Positions 41,755 to 49,448 of a stretch of DNA of 64,000 bases are shown one piece after another. Below the pieces are notes generated by a model. It was not told where the DNA came from and ran no database searches. It was given only the letters and a program-made list of their open reading frames with translations. Both the position numbers and the translations under genes were made by a program. Origin of the DNA: Agrococcus sp. Marseille-Q4369 (GTDB lineage: Bacteria > Actinomycetota > Actinomycetes > Actinomycetales > Microbacteriaceae); NCBI RefSeq assembly GCF_018308945.1, contig NZ_CP070501.1:496001-560000 (forward strand). Direction: 5' to 3'. The stretch's first letter is position 1. Each line of letters begins with the position of its first letter.

Positions 41755-43763
41755 TGCGCGCCGAGGACATCGAGCACCTCGTCTCGCTCTCGCGCCCGGC
41801 GGTGCACCCGAGCGGCGAGTGGGCGATCGTCGCCGCGAGCCGGCCGAGCGTGCGCGCGAACCGCAACGTCGGGCAGCTCTGGCGCGTCTCGCTCGCCGAC
41901 GGCGCGCGGCGCCGACTCACGGTCGGCGTCGCCGACCGCGAGCCGCAGCTGACGCCGGACGGCGCGACCGTGCTCTTCCTCCGCGATGACGCCAAGGACA
42001 AGCCGCAGGTCTGGGCGATGCGCGCGGACGGCGGCGAGCCCGTGCAGGCGACCGCGCAGCCGGGCGGCGTGCGCGAGTTCGCGGTCTCGCCGGACGGCGG
42101 CCGCATCGCCTTCACCGCGACGGTCGTCGAGCCCGGCCGCTATGGGAGCGTCGAGGGACTCGGCGCAGCGCAGGAGTCGCCGCGCCTCATCACGCGCAAC
42201 CGCAACCTCGCGAACGGCGTCGGGAGCCTCGTCGGCCGCCGCTCGCACGTCTTCGTCGCCGCGCTGCCCGACCTCGATGGCGAGCCGCGCTACGACCGGG
42301 CCCCGCACCCGCACGACACGGCCGAGACGCACGACGACGTCCCGTTCGCGCCCGACGCGACCCAGCTGAGCCACGGCGACTTCGACCACTCGGCGCCGGT
42401 GTTCTCCGTCGACGGCGAGCGCGTGCTGTGCGTGACCACGCGGCACGACTCGCGCGACGACGACCTCGTGAACGCCATCGTGGAGTTCGACGCCGCGACC
42501 GCGCACGGCGAGCCCCACACGATCCTCTCCTCGCGCGCCGGGCTCTCGGTCGGCGAGGTGCGCCCGACGCCCGACGGCGGCTTCGTGCTGCTCGCGCAGC
42601 ACATGGGCGAGAGCGGTCGCGACTTCGTCGCCCGCAGCACGCAGCTGTTCGTGCTCGAGCACCCGGGCGCGCACCCCGAGGAGGTGACCGACGGCGAGTC
42701 GGTCGACCTCGGCGAGCAGGGCAGCCACGCGACGGTCGTCCACGACGGCGTCCTCGTGCAGGAGCGCACGCGCGGCCGCAACCGGCTCGTGCACGTCACG
42801 GGCGGCGGCTCGCGCGAGCTCATCGGCGGCGACCTCGAGGTCGTCGGCCACGGCGTCGGCGACGGCGTCACCGTCGCGACCGTCGTGACGCCGACGTCGG
42901 CCGGCGAGGTCGCCGTGCTCGACGAGCACGGCGTGCGCGTCATCACCGACTTCGGCGCGCGGCTCGCCGAGGCGGGCGTCGTGCTGCCGACCGAGCACGA
43001 CATCACCGGCCGCGACGGCCGCCCGGTGCACGGCTGGGTCTGGGTGCCGGAGGGCGAGGGACCGCATCCCGTGCTCCTCAACATCCACGGCGGGCCCTTC
43101 GCGCAGTACGGCGTCGGCGTCTTCGACGAGGCGCAGGTCGCGGTCGCCGCGGGCTACGCCGTCGTGCAGTGCAACCCGCGCGGCTCGGCCGGCTACGGCC
43201 GCGAGCACGGCGTCGCGATCAAGCAGGCGATGGGCACCGTCGACCTGACCGACGTGCTCGACTTCCTCGACGGCGCGCTCGACGCGCACCCCGAGCTCGA
43301 CCGCGAGCGCCTCGGCATCATGGGCGGCTCGTACGGCGGCTACCTCACGGCGTGGACGATCGCGCACGACCACCGCTTCGCGGCGGCGATCGTCGAGCGG
43401 GGCTTCCTCGACCCCGAGTCGTTCATGGGCACGAGCGACATCGGCTGGTTCTTCGGCGGCGAGTACACCGGCACCGATCCGGATGCGATGCGTGCGCAGA
43501 GCCCGATGGCGCGCGTCGGCGACGTGCGCACCCCGACGCTCGTGGTCCACTCCGAGCAGGACTGGCGCTGCCCGCCCGAGCAGGCGCAGCGGTACTGGGC
43601 CGCGCTCAAGCGGCAGGGCGTCGAGACGGCGCTGCTGCTCTTCCCGGGCGAGAACCACGAGCTCACCCGCTCGGGCCAGCCGCGCCACCGCATCGAGCGC
43701 TTCGAGCACGTGCTGCGCTGGTGGGGCAAGCACCTGCCCACGGCCGAGAACCACGGCGGCTGA
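41754..43763 (+). CDS. S9 family prolyl oligopeptidase-like peptidase
   Basis: A 669-residue serine peptidase of the acylaminoacyl-peptidase/prolyl oligopeptidase type. The first about 400 residues form a beta-propeller with WD40-like PD40 repeats (for example VSPDGGRIAFTA, TPDGGFVLLAQ). The alpha/beta-hydrolase domain follows, with PRGSAGYGREHG, the nucleophile in IMGGSYGGYLTAW (Ser, about residue 525), acid Asp in VVHSEQDWRCPPEQA and base His in PGENHELTRSG. It has no signal peptide and is cytoplasmic, probably cleaving short peptides. The ATG at 41754 overlaps the SDR stop; a VOC gene follows 1 base after its stop. Confidence 0.9.
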   Translation: MRAEDIEHLVSLSRPAVHPSGEWAIVAASRPSVRANRNVGQLWRVSLADGARRRLTVGVADREPQLTPDGATVLFLRDDAKDKPQVWAMRADGGEPVQATAQPGGVREFAVSPDGGRIAFTATVVEPGRYGSVEGLGAAQESPRLITRNRNLANGVGSLVGRRSHVFVAALPDLDGEPRYDRAPHPHDTAETHDDVPFAPDATQLSHGDFDHSAPVFSVDGERVLCVTTRHDSRDDDLVNAIVEFDAATAHGEPHTILSSRAGLSVGEVRPTPDGGFVLLAQHMGESGRDFVARSTQLFVLEHPGAHPEEVTDGESVDLGEQGSHATVVHDGVLVQERTRGRNRLVHVTGGGSRELIGGDLEVVGHGVGDGVTVATVVTPTSAGEVAVLDEHGVRVITDFGARLAEAGVVLPTEHDITGRDGRPVHGWVWVPEGEGPHPVLLNIHGGPFAQYGVGVFDEAQVAVAAGYAVVQCNPRGSAGYGREHGVAIKQAMGTVDLTDVLDFLDGALDAHPELDRERLGIMGGSYGGYLTAWTIAHDHRFAAAIVERGFLDPESFMGTSDIGWFFGGEYTGTDPDAMRAQSPMARVGDVRTPTLVVHSEQDWRCPPEQAQRYWAALKRQGVETALLLFPGENHELTRSGQPRHRIERFEHVLRWWGKHLPTAENHGG

Positions 43764-43764
43764 C

Positions 43765-44145
43765 GTGATCGGCGACAGCCCGCTCGTGCAGGTGGCGCAG
43801 CGCGCCGTCGACCTCGAGCGGGCTGCCGCGTTCTACGCCGACCTGCTCGGCGTGCCCGTCGCGGCGACCTTCGAGCCGCCAGGCCTCGCGTTCCTCGTGC
43901 TCGGCGACTCGCGGCTGCTGCTCGAGCGCGGTGCGCCCTCGGCGCTGCTCTACTTCGCCGTCGACGACCTCGACGAGCGGGTGGAGCGCCTCCGCGCATC
44001 CGGGGTCGGCATCGTGAGCGAGCCGCACACGATCTTCGAGCACGACGACGACGCCCTCGGGCCGGCCGGCACGGTCGAGCGGATGGCGTTCGTGCTCGAC
44101 AGCGAGGGCAACACGGTCGCGCTCGTCGAGCACGGCGCGGGCTGA
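43765..44145 (+). CDS. VOC (glyoxalase/bleomycin resistance-like) family protein
   Basis: A 126-residue single-domain vicinal oxygen chelate protein with the two beta-alpha-beta-beta-beta modules. The first module has AVDLERAAAFYADLLGVP (about residues 12-29); the second has LYFAVDDLDERVERLRASGV and ends in AFVLDSEGNTVALVEH with the usual metal-ligand Glu or His positions. The function may be a dioxygenase, isomerase or drug-binding protein. The GTG at 43765 starts one base after the S9 peptidase stop, so it is the third gene of the SDR-peptidase-VOC operon. Confidence 0.85.
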   Translation: MIGDSPLVQVAQRAVDLERAAAFYADLLGVPVAATFEPPGLAFLVLGDSRLLLERGAPSALLYFAVDDLDERVERLRASGVGIVSEPHTIFEHDDDALGPAGTVERMAFVLDSEGNTVALVEHGAG

Positions 44146-44164
44146 GCGCTCAGATGGTCAGCGC

Positions 44165-45220
44165 TCAGGTCATCGGCGCGCCGTCGGCGGCGACGGCGAG
44201 CAGCACCCGGTCGCGCGAGGGCGCGTCGAGCAGCCCGAGGTCGTGCGCCATGCGCGCGGCCTCGTCGTAGCCGCGGAAGAAGCGGATCCCGGCGGCCTCG
44301 AGCTCGGCGCGCGCCTCGCCCTCGACCGGCACGACCTCGTGGATGAGCACCGCGACCCCGTGCACCCCGCCGAGCCGCAGCATCTCGGCCCCCACCTGCG
44401 GATCGGCCTGGCCGCTGTCGCCGATGAACATGAAGCGGCACTCGGGGAAGAGCGCGCGCTCGCGCACGAAGTTCTGCAGCTTGCGGGCCTGGATCGACTG
44501 CTTCGTGAACAGGTTGAGGAACGAGCCGCCGAGCACGGTGTGCGGCGGGAGGCCGAGGCCAGAGAGCCCGTTCCGCGTGTACTGCTCGATGAGCCCGCGG
44601 GGGCCCTCCGGTCGAGCCGTGACGAACGTGAGATCGCCCGGCCGCGAGGGCTGCGAGGCGTGGCCCTCGTCGAGCTCGATGAGCAGCTCGACGACGCCGG
44701 GGTAGACCGAGCCGCGCGGGAAGCGGGTCTCGTGCAGCATCGCGCGCACCGTGTCGTCGATGTCGCACAGGATGCGCAGGTCGGGCACGGGCGAGTCGGC
44801 GGCCTCGGCCGCGATGTGCGCGAGCACCGCCTCGCGATCGGCGGGCGTGAGCCGCTCGAAGACGACGTGCTCGAGGTCGTGCCGGTCGCCCGTCGAGTTG
44901 AGCAGGTACTTCATGTCCCGGAACGGCCCGCCCGTGAGCGAGAGGAGGCACGAGCGGATGCCGTGGGAGATGACCGCGCTCGGCGCGAGCTCGCGCAGCG
45001 CGTGCACGACCCGCGCGCGCATCTTCGGGCTCAGCTCGGTCACGCGCTCGACGCACAGGAGCTCGACGAGCTGCCGGCGCTCGGCGCGGCGGAACAGGCC
45101 GGTGATGCGGTTGCCGGCGATCGCCGCGACGGTGCGCTCGAGGTCGATCTGGGCGAGCATGGGCTCGAGCCGTCCTGCGGGAGCGCTGCGGAGCCGAGCG
45201 AGAGCCTGGTCGGGAGTCAC
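44165..45220 (-). CDS. DUF2183 (App1-like) phosphatase-domain protein
   Basis: A 351-residue protein with the App1 NTD/DUF2183 catalytic region, a HAD-type phosphatidate phosphatase domain first described in yeast App1. The catalytic DxDxT is CDIDDTVRAML (about residues 168-178), TFVTARPEGPRG supplies motif II, and FIGDSGQADPQ (about 285) supplies the acidic motif IV. The N-terminal 160 residues are helical and of unknown role. The GTG at 45220 overlaps the stop of the lipid-kinase gene by 4 bases, so a kinase and a probable lipid phosphatase are made from one transcript. Confidence 0.83.
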   Translation of the reverse strand: MTPDQALARLRSAPAGRLEPMLAQIDLERTVAAIAGNRITGLFRRAERRQLVELLCVERVTELSPKMRARVVHALRELAPSAVISHGIRSCLLSLTGGPFRDMKYLLNSTGDRHDLEHVVFERLTPADREAVLAHIAAEAADSPVPDLRILCDIDDTVRAMLHETRFPRGSVYPGVVELLIELDEGHASQPSRPGDLTFVTARPEGPRGLIEQYTRNGLSGLGLPPHTVLGGSFLNLFTKQSIQARKLQNFVRERALFPECRFMFIGDSGQADPQVGAEMLRLGGVHGVAVLIHEVVPVEGEARAELEAAGIRFFRGYDEAARMAHDLGLLDAPSRDRVLLAVAADGAPMT

Positions 45221-46131
45221 GCCCTCGATCCTGGCATCCGCACGCTGAGCGCGGCGCGGTCGATGCGCGCGTCGAGCCGATCGACGGGCTTCGCCGCGTC
45301 GCCGTCGATCTGCACCGGCAGCGGAGCGTCGACCGCACCGAGCGTCACGCGCTCGACGGTGCGGTGGCGCAGCACGCCCTCGGCGCGCGCGATGCCGGCG
45401 CCGGCGGCCGCGATGCGCCCCCAGTGCGCGAGATGGCGAGGGCTCACGGTCGCGACGTGGAGCGAGCCGTCGTCGAGCCGCGTGCCCGGCAGCACCGAGA
45501 GGCCGGCGGGGATGCGCGCCGCGTTGTGCACGAGCACGCTCCACGCGCGCGTCGACTCGATCGCGCCGCCGTCGAAGCGCCCGCGCACGGCGAAGCTCGG
45601 GCGGCCGAGCCTGCCGAGGCCGGCCGCGATGTAGGAGGCCCAGCCGAGCCGCCGCTTCGCGAGCAGCGATGCCGCCTCGACGGCGAGCGCGTCGTGACCG
45701 ACGCCGACGACGACGAGGAACGGCCGCTCCTCCTCGCGCACGCCGGACCGGCTCAGCACCACGCGACCGAGGTCGACGTCCGACGCCGCGCCTGAGACGG
45801 CCGCTCGCGCCGCGGCCGCGACGTCGCGCAGCGGCAGGTCGAGGTTCCGGGCGAAGAGGTTGGCGGTGCCGGCGGGCACGATGCCGAGCGGCACGCCCGT
45901 GCGGGCGAGCACGGCCGCGACCTCGCGAACGGTCCCGTCCCCGCCGACCGCGACCACCGCATCCGCCCCCGCCCGCAGCGCCTCGAGCGTCTGCGGGCCG
46001 CCGGGCGCGTCCTGCTCGGTCGGCAGCACTCGCGCATCGGCGCCCGAGCGTGCCGCTTCGCGCAGCACCGCGTCGACGCCGCGCGCGAAGCCGCGGGCGG
46101 TCGGGTTGCCGATCACGGCGATGGCGGGCAC
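45217..46131 (-). CDS. Diacylglycerol/lipid kinase family protein
   Basis: A 304-residue protein with the DAGK catalytic domain: AVIGNPTARGFARGV (about residues 4-18), VAVGGDGTVREVA (nucleotide-binding, about 62-74), LGIVPAGTANLFARN (about 84-98) and a C-terminal beta-sandwich ending in IDGDAAKP (family conserved DGE/DGD). It phosphorylates diacylglycerol or a related lipid in phospholipid turnover. The start is GTG at 46131, six bases after TAGCCT (46143-46138, minus strand), whose TAG is the stop codon of the upstream glycosylase gene. It overlaps the DUF2183 gene. Confidence 0.88.
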   Translation of the reverse strand: MPAIAVIGNPTARGFARGVDAVLREAARSGADARVLPTEQDAPGGPQTLEALRAGADAVVAVGGDGTVREVAAVLARTGVPLGIVPAGTANLFARNLDLPLRDVAAAARAAVSGAASDVDLGRVVLSRSGVREEERPFLVVVGVGHDALAVEAASLLAKRRLGWASYIAAGLGRLGRPSFAVRGRFDGGAIESTRAWSVLVHNAARIPAGLSVLPGTRLDDGSLHVATVSPRHLAHWGRIAAAGAGIARAEGVLRHRTVERVTLGAVDAPLPVQIDGDAAKPVDRLDARIDRAALSVRMPGSRA

Positions 46132-46137
46132 GGCGTC

Positions 46138-46143
46138 AGGCTA
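46138..46143 (-). promoter_or_regulatory. -10 element built on the YcaQ-like stop codon
   Basis: TAGCCT on the minus strand (46143-46138) begins with the in-frame TAG of the glycosylase gene and stands 6 bases before the GTG of the lipid-kinase gene. Confidence 0.5.
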
Positions 46144-47268
46144 GCGAGGCTCGGCTGCGCCGTCGGCGAGCGCGAGCCGGCCGCCGAGCCACGCGGCGAA
46201 GCGCTCGAGCTCGTCGAGCACGGCGGAGCGCAGCCGGGCGTCGGGTTCGACGTCCCAGTGGATGCGCGCGACGCGCAGCACGCCCGCGTCCCGGTCGGTG
46301 CGCGCATCGACCTTGCCGACGAGCGCGTCGCCGTCGAGGATCGGCAGCGCGTGCACGCCCCAGCGGCGCTTCGCGGCCGGCGTGTACTGCTCGAGCGCAT
46401 ACTCGAAGCCCCACAGGTCGCGCATGCGGCGGCGGTCGGCGATGAGCCGGTCGAGCGGCGAGAGCAGCGCGAGACGGCCGGTGAAGCCGGCGGCGCTCGC
46501 GCCGTCGTCGAGCCGCCACTCGCCGCGGACGCCATCGATGCGCACGGGCTCGCCGGCGTCGCCGATGTGGGTCGGCCGCGCGATGCCGAGCGAGCGGAGC
46601 CAGCGGCGCTGCCACGTCTCGAGCGCCGCGGCGGGATCGGGCGTCTGGACGGGCGGGAGCACGCGCTCGGCGAGGTCCCAGACGCGCAGCTGCCCGAGCC
46701 GCTCAACCACGACGACCTCGCCGCGCACCTGCAGCAGCTCGAGCATCATCGCGACGTCGCGGCCGGTGTTCCACCCGCTCGAGCGGTAGGGCACATCGGC
46801 GGTGTCGGCGATCTCGCCCTGCGGGAGCGGACCGTCGACGCGGAGCTGCTCGAGCACGCGCTCGCGGAAGCCCCCGTTCGCCTCGAGCCACGCGCGGCTC
46901 GACTCGCCGATCGCCTCGGGCGCGCGACCGAGCGCGAGCAGCCACGGCAGGTCGCGCATCGCGCGCAACCCGATCGCCCACGCCTCCATCGGATGCCGGC
47001 GCGGGCCGAGGTGCTCGAAGAGCGACTGCTCGACCTCGACGGCGCGCCGCACGTCGCTCGGGTCGAGTGCCGGCACGCGCGAGAAGGCGATGTGCTCGGC
47101 CGACGGGCAGACGATGTCAGTCGGGCCCAGCGGCAGCAGCGTCAGCTGCGCGACGATGTCGGCGAGGTGGTCGGAGCCGTCGACGGGCGCGCGGTCGGCG
47201 TCGAGCAGCTGCGCCCGCACGGCGATGCGGCGCGCTTCCTCGCGCGAGACGGTGCGGATGGTCGCCAC
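46141..47268 (-). CDS. YcaQ/AlkX-type winged-helix DNA glycosylase
   Basis: A 375-residue protein of the HTH_42 (DUF1006, YcaQ) superfamily; studied members unhook interstrand DNA crosslinks or excise bulky alkylated bases. The N-terminus has SREEARRIAVRAQLLDADRAP with the family R-x-A-Q, and then AEHIAFSRVPAL, MEAWAIGLRAMRDLP (family HxxW-like region), and a Q-x-D-like catalytic segment near PLPQGEIADT. The C-terminal part has LSPLDRLIADRRRMRDLWGFEYALEQYTP, the DNA-binding barrel-like element. The GTG at 47268 is set by TACCGT (47280-47275, minus strand) at 6 bases. It is divergent from the trans-sulfuration gene. Confidence 0.85.
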   Translation of the reverse strand: MATIRTVSREEARRIAVRAQLLDADRAPVDGSDHLADIVAQLTLLPLGPTDIVCPSAEHIAFSRVPALDPSDVRRAVEVEQSLFEHLGPRRHPMEAWAIGLRAMRDLPWLLALGRAPEAIGESSRAWLEANGGFRERVLEQLRVDGPLPQGEIADTADVPYRSSGWNTGRDVAMMLELLQVRGEVVVVERLGQLRVWDLAERVLPPVQTPDPAAALETWQRRWLRSLGIARPTHIGDAGEPVRIDGVRGEWRLDDGASAAGFTGRLALLSPLDRLIADRRRMRDLWGFEYALEQYTPAAKRRWGVHALPILDGDALVGKVDARTDRDAGVLRVARIHWDVEPDARLRSAVLDELERFAAWLGGRLALADGAAEPR

Positions 47269-47343
47269 GCGACGACGGTAGCCGAGGGCGCCGACACGGT
47301 CGCGCCGCGCGGTCGAGCGCGCCGCCGGTGGCAGGATGGCGTG

Positions 47344-48414
47344 ATGCGAGAGCAGCGCCTGCGCCCCGAGACCGTCGTCGTGAGCGCGGGCCGCCCGCCC
47401 CACGTGCCGGCCGCCCCGTTCAACGAGCCCGTCACCTTCGCGAGCGCCTTCGTCGCCGGCGGCGACCTCGAGTACGCCCGGTACGGCAACCCGACCTGGA
47501 CGGCGTTCGAGGATGCGCTCGGCGCGCTCGAGGGCGGCGAGTGCGTCTCGTTCGCGAGCGGCATGGCCGCGGTGAGCGCGGTCGCGGCGCTCGTGCCCCA
47601 CGGCGGCGCGGTCGTCGTGCCGCGCCACGCCTACCAGCACACGCTCGCGCTGCTCGACGTTGGCGCCGCGGACGGGCGCTTCGAGGTGCGCCGCGTCGAC
47701 ATCGCCGACGCCGACGCGGTCGAGGCGGCGATGCCGGGCGCGGCGATGGTGTGGCTCGAGTCGCCGACGAACCCGGCGCTCGAGGTCGCCGACGTCGAGC
47801 GGCTCGCCGCGTCCGCGCGCGCCGCGGGTGCGCTGAGCGTCGTCGACAGCACCTTCGCGACCCCACTCCTGCAGCGCCCGCTCGGCCAAGGCGCCGACGT
47901 CGTCGTGCACTCCGTCACGAAGCTCATCGCGGGGCACAGCGACATCGTGCTCGGCGCGGTCGTCGCCGACGATCCCGACCTCGCCGCGCGCATCCGCCAC
48001 CACCGCGGGCTGCACGGCGCCATCCCCGGCCCGATGGAGTCGTTCCTCGCGCTCCGGGGGCTGCGCACGCTCTCGGTGCGACTCGAGCGGGCGGCGTCGA
48101 ACGCGCGCGAGCTCGCCGCGCGGCTCGAGGGTGTGCCCGGCGTCGTGGAGGTGCGCGACCCGGGTTTCGGCACCGTGCTCGCGGTCGTGCTGCGCGACGC
48201 CGCGACCGCCGATCGCGCGGTCGATCGCGTGCGGCTCTGGATCCCCGCGACGAGCCTCGGCGGCGTCGAGTCGACGCTCGAGCGGCGGCGCCGCTGGGCG
48301 ACGGAGGCGCCGACCATCCCCGCGGGCCTCATCCGCCTCTCGGTCGGCATCGAGCACATCGACGACCTCGCCGACGACCTGCTCGGCGCGCTCGCGGGCG
48401 ACGACGTCGACTAG
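47344..48414 (+). CDS. Cystathionine gamma-synthase/lyase family PLP enzyme
   Basis: A 356-residue member of the Cys/Met metabolism PLP-dependent family. The sequence has YARYGNPTWTAFEDALGALEGGE (about residues 45-67), SGMAAVSAV (phosphate-binding region), LESPTNPALEV (about 139), VDSTFATP (PLP Asp) and HSVTKLIAGHSD with the Schiff-base Lys (about 191). It is slightly shorter than typical MetB, CGL or MegL (about 380-400). Which reaction it carries out, gamma-synthase, gamma- or beta-lyase, cannot be told. The ATG at 47344 follows CAGGAT (47332-47337) by 6 bases. Its TAG stop forms the -10 of the next gene. Confidence 0.87.
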   Translation: MREQRLRPETVVVSAGRPPHVPAAPFNEPVTFASAFVAGGDLEYARYGNPTWTAFEDALGALEGGECVSFASGMAAVSAVAALVPHGGAVVVPRHAYQHTLALLDVGAADGRFEVRRVDIADADAVEAAMPGAAMVWLESPTNPALEVADVERLAASARAAGALSVVDSTFATPLLQRPLGQGADVVVHSVTKLIAGHSDIVLGAVVADDPDLAARIRHHRGLHGAIPGPMESFLALRGLRTLSVRLERAASNARELAARLEGVPGVVEVRDPGFGTVLAVVLRDAATADRAVDRVRLWIPATSLGGVESTLERRRRWATEAPTIPAGLIRLSVGIEHIDDLADDLLGALAGDDVD

Positions 48415-48417
48415 CCT
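48412..48417 (+). promoter_or_regulatory. -10 element built on the trans-sulfuration gene stop codon
   Basis: TAGCCT starts with the TAG stop of the PLP-enzyme gene and stands 6 bases before the ATG of the 59-residue membrane protein. Confidence 0.5.
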
Positions 48418-48423
48418 CGGAGC

Positions 48424-48603
48424 ATGAGCCGCACCGCATGGGCCGTCATCTGCGCCATCCTCGCCGTCATCATCGCGTGGATCGTGGTCGACGTCGTCTT
48501 CAGCCTCCTGTGGTTCATCGGCAAGCTCGCGATCGTCGCCGTCGTCGCGGTCGTCGTCTTCTTCGCGCTGCGCTCGCTCATCGGGCGCCGCGCGGAGCGC
48601 TGA
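48424..48603 (+). CDS. Small two-helix membrane protein, 59 residues
   Basis: A very hydrophobic 59-residue protein: one helix at about residues 5-24 (AWAVICAILAVIIAWIVV), a short break, a second at about 28-50 rich in Val and Phe, and a basic tail RSLIGRRAER. No family recognised. The evidence for a real gene is the leaderless promoter pattern, coding-like third-position GC and a clean stop. It sits 9 bases after the PLP-enzyme gene. A role as a small membrane modulator is only a guess. Confidence 0.65.
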   Translation: MSRTAWAVICAILAVIIAWIVVDVVFSLLWFIGKLAIVAVVAVVVFFALRSLIGRRAER

Positions 48604-48642
48604 CCGCAGCCCTCGTCAGCGGCTCGGCCTGCTGGCCGGAGG

Positions 48643-48826
48643 TCACTCCGCCATGCGCTCGCCGGCGGGGGAGAGCACCCACCACACGTCGTTGACGCCC
48701 TGGCCCGCGACGTCGCCCGCCGCGGAGTCGCCCGCGAAGTCGTAGAGCGGCCAGCCGTTCAGCGTCACCTGGGTCGCGCCGTCGACGCCGACGATGGTGC
48801 CGAGCTCGCCCGTGGCGTCGTGCTCG
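48643..48826 (-). pseudogene. Remnant of a COG4315-type lipoprotein repeat gene
   Basis: The last about 55 codons before the TGA at 48643 keep the conserved pattern of the secreted lipoprotein repeat (YxFxxD) family: QVTLNGWPLYDFAGDSA, then GQGVNDVWWVLSPAGE. Normal members have a signal peptide, a lipobox and at least two such repeats in 150-200 residues. Here the frame continues upstream only into sequence antisense to another gene remnant, without signal peptide, lipobox or homology. The next possible ATG would give a 95-residue chimera. I therefore call it a 5'-deleted pseudogene. Confidence 0.55.
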
Positions 48827-48859
48827 TGCCGATCGCGGTCGCCGCCGGCGAAGCGCTCG

Positions 48860-48976
48860 CGGCCGTCGATCGTGCTCGCCGTGCTCGCGGTCGTGGCCGC
48901 GGCGGGCTCGACCGCCATGGTCGTCCTCATCGGCGACTCGGGCGCGCGCGCCGTCTGGGGCGGGATCCTCGTCTGA
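48860..48976 (+). pseudogene. Remnant of the C-terminal end of a membrane protein (DUF2231-like)
   Basis: The plus strand reads SIVLAVLAVVAAAGSTAMVV and then LIGDSGARAVWGGILV before a TGA at 48974-48976. This resembles the last helix and the (I/V)GDSGA(R/K)AVWG end of DUF2231-type membrane proteins. The beginning of any such protein is absent; the frame upstream is arginine- and serine-rich noise. It lies tail-to-tail with the COG4315 remnant, so one deletion may have removed the 5' parts of two convergent-facing neighbours. The family call is tentative. Confidence 0.4.
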
Positions 48977-48982
48977 GGTGCC

Positions 48983-49348
48983 TCAGCCGAAGCGGAGGCT
49001 CGAGCGGGCCACGACGCGAGCGCCCGCGTCGATCCACGGGATCGGCCCCGTGGTGAGAGCAGGGGAGGGGCTGCCCGCCGCGAACGCGGCCTGCGCCGCC
49101 CGCAGCTCCCCGAAGCGACCGAGCGAGCGACCTGCGCCGTCGACGGCGACGTACTCCTCGAGCGTCTCCTCGACGAAGCCGAGGAAGGTCGTGCCCTCGA
49201 CGCCGCCGCGGCTCGCGACCCACAGGCCGTCGCCCGGCGACGCCCACGTGATGCGGCCGGATGCGTCGTCACGACCACCGCCACGGCGCTCGTCGAGCGC
49301 GTGGAGACCGGGAGCAGAGACCTCGGGCCGAGTCAGCGTGTCGGTCAT
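48983..49348 (-). CDS. Hypothetical 121-residue protein divergent from a MarR regulator
   Basis: A 121-residue soluble protein I do not recognise. After a polar N-terminus it has ITWASPGDGLWVASRGG, TTFLGFVEETLEEYVAVDG and a stretch RFGELRAAQAAF, which resembles a small beta-rich domain. The start at 49348 has AAGGAG 6 bases upstream; an overlapping earlier ATG ends after two codons. Two palindromes lie in the shared promoter region with the MarR gene, so it is probably controlled by that regulator. Confidence 0.7.
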   Translation of the reverse strand: MTDTLTRPEVSAPGLHALDERRGGGRDDASGRITWASPGDGLWVASRGGVEGTTFLGFVEETLEEYVAVDGAGRSLGRFGELRAAQAAFAAGSPSPALTTGPIPWIDAGARVVARSSLRFG

Positions 49349-49375
49349 GTCATGCTCCTTCTTGCGGATCGTTAG

Positions 49376-49406
49376 TTCGATGATCGAAATGTATCACGTT
49401 CGAACG
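49376..49406. promoter_or_regulatory. Two palindromic operators in the MarR divergon
   Basis: TTCGATGATCGAA (49376-49388) is a perfect inverted repeat around one G, and CGTTCGAACG (49397-49406) is a perfect 10-bp palindrome. Both contain TTCGA half-sites and their centres are about 20 bases apart, two helical turns. TAGGGT (49408-49413), the likely -10 of the marR gene, begins two bases after the second palindrome. Binding there by the MarR protein would repress both genes. Confidence 0.6.
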
Positions 49407-49448
49407 GTAGGGTGTGCGCAGGACGGACAGACCCGATGGAGGAGCGGC

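Noticed and set aside
45221-45234. An internal leaderless promoter (CAGGAT before the DUF2183 GTG)
   Set aside because: The hexamer lies inside the coding end of the lipid-kinase gene and the genes overlap by GTGA, so coupling explains expression; I do not count it.
48643-48930. A 95-residue protein starting at an upstream ATG on the minus strand
   Set aside because: Its first 40 codons are antisense to another remnant and have no signal peptide or homology; only the last part resembles COG4315.
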